A DNA stretch of 64,000 nucleotides from Scolanthus callimorphus. Its lineage: Eukaryota > Cnidaria > Anthozoa > Actiniaria > Edwardsiidae. Below are positions 45,901-55,000 of the stretch, one piece after another (positions within the stretch are counted from its first letter, which is position 1; every line of letters begins with the position of its first letter). The stretch covers positions 6,129,831-6,193,830 of the forward strand of contig CM066914.1 of the NCBI GenBank assembly GCA_033964015.1. Direction: 5' to 3'. Made by a program: the position numbers and the translations under genes. The notes beneath the pieces are model-generated. The model was not told where the DNA came from. It was given only the letters and a program-made list of their open reading frames with translations, and ran no database searches.

Positions 45901-47450
45901 CAAGAATGGGACCCCAGCCAGGTAAATTGCATATCCATCCCTCTCTAACCTCTACTCTTCGCACATTTTATTTTTGCATTGCTGGCGTGCAAACTTTAAG
46001 TTAATGAGATTGCATAGTCCAGAGATCTTGGGTTCGTTCTGTAGGTACCGGAGCTGACCGGAGCACAGTATACGTAATTCAATAGAGACAATGGACCCGA
46101 GACAAAGGACTCCAAGTAACACAAAGAACGAAGCTAACACAGAATACAATTAGCCTGGAACCCCTTGCGGCCCGCGCTATTTCCGGTTTTCGCTCGCCCG
46201 ACTCCCTCCCCTTCCCGTTTAGAGCCGCTACGCAGGCTTAATGCAATAGTCTCCGGTACCTACAGAAAGACCCGGATCTTGCTCGTGAACATTCAGCCGA
46301 CTACATCGCGTGAAGTGACTGATCTTACAATCAAATTATTTAGACATGGCACAATACTTTCATGGCGCTGCGCCGTAGCTTTTTCACAGCGATACGAGAT
46401 CTGCTCTAATATCCACGATATTAACTTGGTGATTCCCAAGCACAGATAGATTGATACATTATTTATTTCACCAGGTTGTCCTTTGGCTAACAGGACATCA
46501 CTTCGATGAGTACATTTCTGAGTTTTCCTGTCGAGGTATCGATGGCAGGCAGTTACTCGCTCTGGACAACTCCAAAATGAAGGTAATGCATTTGGTGCCG
46601 TTCATGATGAGTCACTTTAGTGTACACAGAGCAAGCAAGCGACTCTATTTTCTCCGTGTGTGTCGGAAAGCAAACTTGCCTACAGAAGTTGGACTGACTA
46701 CGTACGTTACTAAGATACGCCCATTTGGGGTGGTATCCCCAACTATCTTGCTAAGGACATACAGCGCATACAGAATCGCTCAATGGACATCTTAGGCCTT
46801 GCTAGAGACACCTTAGAGCCGCTTAATGTTAGGAGAGACAAGCACACGGTGCAGGTTTTTAAAAACATCGTACCCGTGTAAGAGATTCATTAGCGAAGCA
46901 CCAAGAACTTACACACTCCGATCTCAAAGGGTGCGAGCACCAATTCCGCGCACGGACAGGAACAAGATGTCGTTCATTCAGCGCGCCACAAAATTATACT
47001 AGCAGTACTAGAACTCATAGAAGGAATTGTAGTTTTTAGATTATATATTTTATGTGTAAATTCGACGTAATTCTTATGCTAAAGTTACCTTTTTGTTCGT
47101 TTCCATAGAAATTCTTCACACTTCAACTTAAATTTTATTTTCCGTATAAATACTCCACCTTCTACTGGAAATTCTCGACACATTTTGTCCCTTTCTTTTA
47201 TTACGTCTACCCTTCATTAAATGTTCTTAGTTGAAACATGAAAGCCTTTTTACCTTTCCAGACAATGGGTATAAATCAGAATGACCGGACACAGTTAAAG
47301 AAGAAAATAAAAGACCTCAAATCTGAGGCCGACAAAGAAGAAAAGGCGCGGAAACAGAGGGAGAAGGACCTGAGATCGGGCAGAAAGGACACCAAGGCCA
47401 AGGATAAACTAGGCTTCATCAAGAAAGGGAAGTATACTGTCTCACAGTAA
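27904..47450 (+). CDS. PPP1R9: Neurabin/spinophilin (PP1 regulatory subunit 9)
   Basis: Actin- and protein phosphatase 1-binding scaffold at cell cortex, junctions and synapses. Fifteen exons: 27904-29613, 34799-34919, 35442-35546, 35815-35926, 37640-37723, 39206-39426, 39851-39908, 40923-41100, 42262-42419, 42935-43157, 44222-44439, 45113-45269, 45797-45921, 46475-46582, 47262-47450. All phases agree; the sum is 3767 nt, one short of 1256 codons. Landmarks: PP1 RVxF motif RSIGF at about residues 517-521; the family block [23 protein letters not shown] ([33 protein letters not shown]) in exons 2-4; coiled coil in exons 5-8 ([20 protein letters not shown]); SAM domain in exons 13-15 ([30 protein letters not shown]) and a basic tail. 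In exon 1 the frame shifts by one base near 28470 (CAAAATTTATG): one extra A or T would repair it. Confidence 0.92.
31352..32197. mobile_element. 846-bp inverted-repeat element with TAA target
   Basis: Termini GGGGCCGACCATTTAACTTT and AAAGTTAAATGGTCGGCCCC are perfect inverted repeats. TAA is duplicated at 31349-31351 and 32198-32200. It has G-rich tandem sequence inside (31985-32130) and no transposase. Same target preference as the elements at 9426 and 9750. Confidence 0.82.
34128..34288. mobile_element. 161-bp MITE, hAT-like ends
   Basis: Left CAGGGGCGTAGCCAGGAT and right CTAGCTACGCCCCTG are imperfect inverted repeats beginning CAGGGGCG. The 8-bp flanks do not match, so a hAT assignment is only suggested. 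A solo end of the same kind is at about 25153. Confidence 0.55.
36947..37180 (+). CDS. PPP1R9: Candidate alternative first exon of neurabin, membrane hairpin
   Basis: Located in the intron before exon 5. The ATG has G at -3 and +4, and an in-frame TAA sits two codons upstream, so translation would start here. The frame stays open for 78 codons to a consensus donor (CTAGG then GTGAGT at 37181) in phase 0, exactly fitting exon 5 (acceptor TTTTTTCAG, 37640). The peptide starts [17 protein letters not shown]; hydrophobic segments lie at about residues 18-35 ([16 protein letters not shown]) and 60-73 ([13 protein letters not shown]), with lysine/arginine flanks suggesting both ends are cytosolic. 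Joined to exons 5-15 it would give about 650 residues: membrane hairpin, coiled coil and SAM, without the PP1 and PDZ parts. An unrelated nested gene or chance frame remains possible. Confidence 0.55.
41919..42140. mobile_element. Foldback MITE with 75-bp arms in neurabin intron 8
   Basis: Left arm 41919-41993 (..AAATCGGCTAACG.. TTTACATCTTGTTGCCACCC) and right arm 42063-42140 are inverted copies with only a few differences; the loop is about 70 bp. The arms would form a long stem in the pre-mRNA. Confidence 0.85.
43313..43388 (+). tRNA. tRNA-like sequence 1, isotype unclear
   Basis: It has an intact A box (TAGCTCAGCTGG), B box (GGTTCGAATCC), D arm and T arm. The acceptor pairs ACCTGGA with TCGGGGT with one G-G mismatch. 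The anticodon stem TCGGA/TCTGA encloses an 8-base loop, TGTACAAT, so no anticodon fits cleanly. Probably a tRNA-derived repeat or pseudogene; pol III transcription remains possible. Confidence 0.5.
43605..43680 (+). tRNA. tRNA-like sequence 2, isotype unclear
   Basis: Duplicate of the tRNA-like sequence 292 bp upstream. The only change I see in the body is C to T in the loop (TGTATAAT). Both internal promoter boxes are kept. Confidence 0.5.
44422..44680 (+). repeat. 81-bp tandem array across the neurabin exon 11 donor
   Basis: Units begin GAGGAAGCAGCGAGACGG (or near) at 44422, 44503 and 44584, with a degraded fourth at 44665. The donor CGG then GTAAGG occurs at 44440, 44521 and 44602, spaced exactly 81 bp. 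Use of a later donor adds a stop (TAA at 44482-44484) 15 codons after the normal junction. Confidence 0.92.
45390..45715. mobile_element. GGAAATTCCA-rich element in neurabin intron 12
   Basis: Relative, in inverted orientation, of the element at 23422-24070. The shared end is AAAATGGAACAGCCCATTA, and the interior repeats CTGTGGAAATTCCA several times. Non-coding. Confidence 0.7.
46039..46265. mobile_element. Inverted-repeat element in neurabin intron 13
   Basis: CTGTAGGTACCGG at 46039-46051 and CCGGTACCTACAG at 46253-46265 are exact inverted termini of a 227-bp segment. No clear target duplication. Confidence 0.6.
46601..47001 (+). mobile_element. LINE reverse transcriptase C-terminal remnant
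   Basis: Intron 14 contains decayed pieces in shifting frames: [25 protein letters not shown], then [20 protein letters not shown] and [18 protein letters not shown], ending [18 protein letters not shown] and a stop. The order and motifs match the C-terminal end of CR1/jockey-type non-LTR retrotransposon proteins. Frame changes make it inactive. Confidence 0.75.
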
Positions 47451-50400
47451 CATAAGGCGTCATTTTAGTGTAGTATAGGTATTTAATGCAATTGATACTG
47501 TACTTCCTTACGGACAAAACGTTTCCACAAATCGTCCGTAGCAGGAACAAAAGGTGGCTTTAAAGAGCATGCCTTCAATGTTTTCTTGTCTGACATTTCG
47601 AATCACTTTTAGTAACCATGTGGGCCTCCGTTATTTTGCAGAGGAATCGAGTATCATAACACTATTATTCGATTGACTGCACCGAACGGTCCCAAAATGA
47701 AGTATCATTACGCCCTTTTGATATCAACAAATGCGTGCAATACTTTCTGCAGAGGAATGTATTTTCAAGCCTATTTGTGCCTTGAATTATCAGCATTTGC
47801 ACCATAAGTGAATGCTATTGTAAATAGGTGATCTCCCTTGACTGACAATTGTAGAAGGGGTCATTTTTGCGATTTTCACTTTTCAGGAACATTTGACAAA
47901 ATACCAGATATCAACCTGGCCGATTTGCATACGGAGGGCTCGTGGGCGCATGCATATTTTCAAGTTATGTCGCTGTAAATTCGTTCCCTTCTTGTAGACA
48001 TATAAGCCACTTTAGACTCCTAAAAAAACTTGCGGCAGATTACAAAATTATCTTCGGCTGTCGGTCTCGTAGCTTTTTGTACAAACGCAGAGTCCCCGGA
48101 GGAACTGTGCAAGCTAGACTGACTTCATGGATACAAATATCGATACAAATTGGAATAAATCCTTCGAATTCGATACTGAGGCACTAAGAAGCAGGGCTTC
48201 TGGTGTAATATCGGGTAGTTTAGTAAATATAAATGCTAAATGAACCTTGTGGGAAGATCTTTAAAGTAACATATAGATTGAATGTTACAAAATTCGCATT
48301 ATAATAATGCTTGCATGACATTCGTTGATGCTAACGACGTTCTTGTTTTTTACAAGTCCGATAACTTACCGCACAGGACTGCGAAGTTATAGCGAGATTT
48401 GTATGTCGAAAGGGTAAACATAAGCTATCCATTTGACTCCTCTCAGATTCAACTTAATTTACGTGTGATAATCGTGAGTCAACCTTTTAGGTACTGAGGC
48501 GTTTTTGATCCATCCAAATTCCACGTTATTGGCCAAAAAGAACGTCGTTCGAATGGAAATTAACCATTTTTTAGCGTTTTCAATCATTGTTTCAATTCAT
48601 CATGTAAGATACTAATTAAATTTCAATTGACATTATAGATACTTAGAATAGGGTAACGCTAGTCATTGTTTCATGGGACAATTAAATTTTTGCGTGGGAA
48701 AAAATGAGGGCGATAGAAAACATAAACCCTTAGGTGTTCATTCCAAATATTTTTTTGTAAAATAAAGCAGATTTAACTCAACTTTATACAATTAAAATGG
48801 ATTATTCTAATAAAGCAACAAAACTCCATTCTACTGAATTCTTTTTATTGTGCTGGTAGCTTTCATTATAACCAGAATTTTGAGCTCTGATAAGTTTTTT
48901 TTTGAAAACCAGATTTTTTACAACCTTAGGAAATTAGGATATTTACAGCCAAAATCGTTGCTCCGCGCAGCGCATTCGGTTTTGGGGGTTTACTGTTCTG
49001 TCAGTCAGATCATGTGAACCAATCATGTTCCTGCCCTATTGCAGTTGACTGGCTTCCACTGCGGCGACTGTACTAATCGAAACGGGCAAGAACCTGATTG
49101 GCTCGGAGAGTTTGAGAGGCGGTTCCCAAAACCGGAAGTGTTATTTTGAAAATACGCTGGACGGAAAAAGGAACGACTGTGAACGTCATAAGAAATGGCG
49201 GCAGTGTAACGTGGCGGCAGTGTTATGCGTTATGACTTGCCTGCTTGCAAGCGGTAGATGGTGATTTTTTTCGCGGAGGAAAACCCCGAAATTTGTGATC
49301 GTATTCGCCATGTTGGATTTATATGACAAAGCGAAAGAGAGAGAGAGACAGAGAAAAGTCACATAAATTAAGATGGCGGCTACGATTTACGAACTCTGGG
49401 GGTTTTCCGCGGTAAAAATGACCTACGTTACGAATTACAAACAGGCTTTACCGTGTAACATATGGTTTTCTTGTCGCACTCACGCAGCTCTATTTTCGTT
49501 GTGTGACAGAAACAGCTCCTTTTCAAGAGGTTTAACAAGATGGCGTTCTATATCTTTTTTTATTCCACGCCACAGAAAATACAGCCAATCGGAATACAGG
49601 AATGGCGTTGCATATTTTTCTGTAGCATGGTTTAAAATGGTTGTGACGCGTGGGATATTCCGCAGTATGCCACTCGAAAGCATTGCATAACTAGTATGTA
49701 TTTCTATATAAGGTCTATAAACGACGAGCCCTCTCGAGCTATCTCTAAAACAAGATTTTGTTACTCTTGTTTAGGGTGTGTCTACTCTAAACGTTTTAAA
49801 TTGGCAACATTTTCCCTGGAACTTGACTTTTCTACCTAGAAGATCGTTGTACTTCCCTCTACGAAGAAAATATTCATCGTTATTTGTCTGACGATCGCGA
49901 AGTATGAAACTATTTGTCTGGAACAGGTGTTCCTCTGTCGGCCATGAGATCCATCATGGTTCTGAAACGAGAACAGGAAATGTGTTGTTGTTAGGAGCGT
50001 ATAACCCGTATAATGTCAGGGACGGATTTAGACCAGTGCAACCGAAGCAAATGCTACGGTCAGATTTGAGCGACTTTTTAAATTTGTCCTTCTTAGTCGC
50101 TTTGATAGCTCCTAATTTATTTTATTCTGGTCTTCTACATTTATTTATCCTATACGCTAAACATAATTTTCGCCCTGAAGAAGGACCGAAATAAAGGTCA
50201 GAAACGTTGGCAAATCTTGCGTTTCTGTGTTGGTGTTTCCTTCTTTTACATAATTTTCTACGTTATGTTTGCCACTTTCAATTAGACTCTCCAGAATCAT
50301 CTGTCGTTTTGCATAATCTTCGTTGCGAGCGAGCGCCGAATTTCATCGATTGATCTTCGACAACCCAACGACGGGGCGTTCATTGCCGCCGAGAGATGAT

Positions 50401-51505
50401 ACTCTATTTAGCGACTTTGTTGCTCCTATTGCATGCTAAAAATAGTAATTCCAGCACCCGTTGCTGGGGGTCTTGTTACTATTTTTGGTGAAGCGGCTCC
50501 TGTCAGGCGACTAAAAATAACTTTTTGCCAGACGTACTGAAGCAGTTAACCAATCAGAATGGAGCACACACTGACCTAGCGATCGTGCCTAGCTGGCTAC
50601 TGTTTGCGTCGCCTGTGAAAATGGATTCTAACGCGGGAGAGAGTCGCGGATCTTCGCGAATTTTCTCTGCTCGGTGATGTTGAAAGAAAATCTCAACATT
50701 CCTGATGAAAAGATCAGGAGATTGGTTATACAACACAAATGCACTGTGTAGTACAGTACATTCGTGCGATGAGTTTGAAGAGTTACCGTTTCCAAAGCCA
50801 AGAAGGCGCCTAGAAAAGCATTTCTGCGTGAGGTAAGTTACAGCACAAAAACCTCTTTTCCTAATATCAAATCCGGCTGAGTATGACTATGAAGTTTAAT
50901 TTATTTCAGTTTAACTGTTTGAACACAGCTTGACATGGCTTGATTAAGCTATTCATGTTCTGACCTTTTTCCTTCAAGTAATAGAAGCATGCAACCAAAA
51001 TTATTCTCGTATCATTGAAGAATCAACTTTAGACAGCATAATTCAAATTTGTGCTTTCTGCTGTATTCCAATAAATGATCGTTTAGCCGATTTAGGATTG
51101 CCGGAATATTGCATTTTTATCCTTTGCGCGGTGAAATTTTTTTTTTCACATTTATCAATGATTGCGCTACAGTCAGCTTTTTTCCTAAATCCGCCCCTGA
51201 ATGTGTCATTCGGACTTCTCAAGTGCATCAATAATTCATCAAGCCTAAACAAAGGAATTCATAATCGTGAAGGAAGTTAGGATATGTGGTCTTAATTTGC
51301 ATAGTTAACAAGAAAACCAACCGGGTCATTTAACTTCCCTCTCGCATTTTTCTTTTCAAATTTCCTTTATACACTATCCCTAGATACTGCACAATAATAT
51401 TGTAACTTTTTTTAACATTTCATTATGAGTCAATAAAAGATTCCTCGTTTTTGAAAATACTGATTGAACACGCTGTCTCGTGTTTGATATATTACTTGAT
51501 AGCAG
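47451..51505. other. Neurabin 3' region and convergent intergenic sequence
   Basis: No gene is recognised with confidence. Contents: neurabin 3' UTR, a dispersed foldback repeat near 49002-49112 (relatives near 41203-41333 and 52400-52500, all with GGCAAGAACCTGATTG-like ends), a large imperfect inverted repeat centred near 49340, a CTGAAGAAGGACC..GGTCAGAAACG motif at about 50176-50209, and short protein-like frames at 50620-50832. Confidence 0.5.
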
Positions 51506-51676
51506 GAATTTAGAGCTCTTGGTTTGGATGTGGTTGAAATTGGACAGAAAAAAGAGCAATCACAAAGCTTGGAAAGGATGAAAAGAGTCTTTGAAGCAGC
51601 AAAGTCCCTGCACGATGGCCATTCAAGCCTAGGGAAGGCACCAACAGAAATAAAGACTACCTTGGTACCTCGTTAA
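51506..51676 (+). CDS. Candidate terminal coding exon, unknown protein
   Basis: After an acceptor-like TTGATAGCAG the plus strand is open for 56 codons to TAA at 51674-51676: EFRALGLDVVEIGQKK, then SLERMKRVFEAAKSLHDG, a charged, helix-prone sequence. A phase-0 partner could end at the donor GCGTGAG then GTAAGT near 50832 (KKAPRKAFLRE), but stops upstream in that frame prevent a full model. I do not recognise the family. It may be a remnant of a small gene convergent with TMEM163. Confidence 0.3.
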   Translation, partial: EFRALGLDVVEIGQKKEQSQSLERMKRVFEAAKSLHDGHSSLGKAPTEIKTTLVPR

Positions 51677-51740
51677 ATTGTACCAATCTCTAGATTCCAC
51701 TCTTGACTTTTCCAGGGGCGCAGACGAACCATTGTACGTG

Positions 51741-52030
51741 CATGATAAGTTTACAGAGCATGTGTGTGTGCATTTGCGTGACAGGACAGTGAATCTCACC
51801 TTGCACAGTAGATACAGAGATGCAGATAAAAGTATGCATGTATGCAGTTAGTCTGCATAGCATGTATGAACGCATGTGCGTGACAAGACTGTGAATCTCA
51901 TCTCACAGCGTAGATACAGAGACACAGATGAAAGTATGCATGTATACAGTTAGTCTACGTGGCAAGTGTGAAGTATTTGCCTGACGAGGCTGTGAATCTC
52001 ACCTCACACCGTAGATAAAGAGACACAGTG
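51741..52030. repeat. 102-bp tandem array across the TMEM163 exon 7 end
   Basis: GTGAATCTCA recurs at 51789, 51891 and 51992. On the minus strand each unit contains a version of the exon end (CTGTGTCTCT..TCTACGGTGTGAG) followed by a donor-like sequence. The copy near 51900 has ATGAGA where the real site has GTGAGA; the copy near 51800 keeps CAAG then GTGAGA. Confidence 0.85.
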
Positions 52031-55000
52031 CAATACAAAGGGCAACAGTTGCGTCGAGGAACCATATGCCTTTGGATTCTTCATAGAGAAGTGTCGTGAG
52101 TGTCATCGCAAACGCCATTACTCCGCCAGCGGTGGTGTTGAATGCTGAATAAAAGGAAAACAGAAGACCTGATAAGTATGAAGACCAACATATAAATAAC
52201 TTGTCAAACTTTGCTGCTGGAAAAAGCTTTTGTATCGATGCTTGAGGTTTTCCAGGAAATGGGAGCTCTTCAAATTGAGATATTCTCCATTCCTGCCCTT
52301 ACACTTTCTTTTGCTTTAATACATTCAAGAATATACCACTGCTGTTGGCTTGTAGTATTCCCTAAAGACTTCACCGTTCCTTATTCCTTCCTTATTTCTG
52401 TTCCGCCTTGAATCAAACCGTTTGAACCGATCATGTTCTCTGTTTCGTTTTGTCTGGTCGACTGCACTAGGCGAAACGGGGTAAGAACCGGATTGGAGAT
52501 TTTAACACGCAAAACAGAAAAAAGCAAACTCCCAAAGGCCAATTCGATGTTTTGAATTTGCGCAGCGTAATACAACGAATTTGCCAGTAATGCCGTTGAC
52601 ATTGGCACAGACAACAACCTATTTAGATGCTAGAGTTCCACGCCCCTTGCTGTGTATGCTTCCTTGGTTGAGGACATCAATGCCTACAAATTCAGCTACA
52701 GCGGACTTTTTCACAACATGAGATCGTCCATTATTCACTTTTTTCCTTCCTCTTTGTTGCAACTTGTTCTAATCCCGTTAAGGGTACAGAGTTCGGGTTT
52801 TGGAGCACCTACCATGTGCTTTGTGTACATGAACTTCGCAAGTCGATAAAAAGCCTTACCATCTATTTTGAGTGATCTGCTATCCGTCTGATACGCTACG
52901 ATGTACTTGATATACGCCATGATAAACAAGAGGAAGAAACTTGCTGCGGAAACTACTAGAAGATACGCATTCTGGAAGAAAAGAAACAGTACTTCAGCAT
53001 CATTCACTAAAGTTTCGCATGCTTTCACTGTTGTTCCAGGGGGTTTAACCGTTGTTTCAAGAGGGCTAACTGTGGTTTCAAGGGTGTTTAGCGTGGTTCT
53101 AAGAGGGAAAACCGTGGCTCCAAGAGGGATTACCGTGATTCCAAGCGGATAAATCGTTGGTTCCGAGACGGTTAACCGAGTTTCCAAGAGAGGGCTAACC
53201 TTGGTCCCAAGAGGGTAAAATATGGTCCAAGAGGGTCAACCGTGGTTCCAAGAGGGTACAGTATGGTCCAAGAGGGCTAACCGTGGTTCCAAGAGGGTAC
53301 AGTATGGTCCAAGAGGGCTAACCGTGGTTCCAAGAGGGTTAATCGTGAATGTTAACCGTGGTTCCAAAGAGGGTTAACCGTAGTTCCAAGAGGGCTAACT
53401 GTAGTGGGTTAGCCATGGTTACCGTTTTGAAACTCAATCTACCTTAGTTTCAAGGCGACACGAATGAAACTTCTTTTTGTGTTTCACTTCTTTTCTTACC
53501 CTCTTTGGTTCCTCATCTATAACCAACGTGTAGATGGCCTTCCCTGTTATAGCAAGAGAAGAGGCTATAAAACAGATCGCCATAGCTAGACACGCCCTGA
53601 AGGAAAAAGAAACACCGAACTGGTTAGAATTTTTATGTAGACACAAAACGATTTCTCGATTTCTCAAAACGAGTTCTCGTGTGGCAGGCTTCATAAATGA
53701 TTGAAGTTTGTTTACGAAGTTAAAAAGTTCGCCTGTTTCGACACAAACGTTCTTGTGACGTTTTTAGTCTATTGATGGTCAAGCACGGATAAACATAAAT
53801 CCGTACATCTACCGGGTTGAGAATTCTAGTTGCTTCCTAAGTGCCGAAAAGGGCCTTCCATTTCTTTCTGGACGAGTTACATGACGTCACCTGTTACGTA
53901 AAACACAAATTCTACAGGAACCTTAGTTCTGAATCTCATTGGCTAGCTGGGATGATCGATTTTGTTGTTGTATGCTTGTAGAGAATACCATAGCATAGAG
54001 CGGCTTTCATATAACTGTCTAGTTTCTTTTTTACGCGTTTCTATTGGTTGAGGTTTGGTTCTTTGTTTAGAGGCCAATGGGAATGCGAAGAAAAACTAAA
54101 CACAGTGTCTCTTATTTGCTTGTCCTCTCATAGTTTATAGAGGAGAATGGTTAGGAAACCTGCCACCCTGTTATTGTACTATCTTTTTGTTCACTTTTTC
54201 AGAGGAATCCTTTTGTTTGTGCAGGGTCACGGTACATAAGTACCAAAATTCAGCCAGTAAGATTCAGTGTACAACGAGACATACATATTAGATGAGCATG
54301 AAACAAGAGATTGTGCAGGGTCAATATCACGTGATAGCCCACTTAACAACCAGCCCATGCTATTGTGTTGACCCTTTGAAGTTTGCCGGGCTTTCCAACC
54401 ATTCCACACCTCAGACGAGTTTTCCGTCTCTAGTGCGAATACAGCTATTAACTATGGTCCTCTGATCATTTGTTGAATTTGTTTGGTTTCTGATTGGCTA
54501 AGTGTTTTTACTTTGCGTTTTGTTTTCGCGCGACGAAACTAAAATTTTAAATGTTATTTTTAAATATTCCCCTGCGTGACCTTAACCGTGCATTTCCATT
54601 AATGATTAATGTTTTTTCTGCTATCTTGCAGTTTGAATATAGTTAAAACTTACTTTCTTTCTCTTTCATAAGAGTACTTTTTTCCCTGGGAGCCCAGAAA
54701 TCTCCATAACACAACCGCAGACGATAAGCAGTCCAAAATAACCTCAAACTGGAAAATGAAAGTGACCAAATTAGAATTGCAAGGATAAACATTTTCATTA
54801 ACTCTATTACTGATTTTAAAACTAATTGCTTATATTTGCTTGAAAATGTTTTGGGGCGTACTTGTCAAATAACAAAAATACATTCAGGATTCTTATTTAA
54901 CCTAAACATCCATTTGCCTACCAAAAAATAGTCTACACATTAAGTTTTAAAACTAAAGAATCAACATATGCTGTTGCTGTCAGGCATCGAATAGATACTT

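Noticed and set aside
49373..49690. 105-codon frame starting AAGATGGCGGC
   Set aside because: The start lies in one arm of a large imperfect inverted repeat (about 49195-49425), and the peptide has no recognisable feature.
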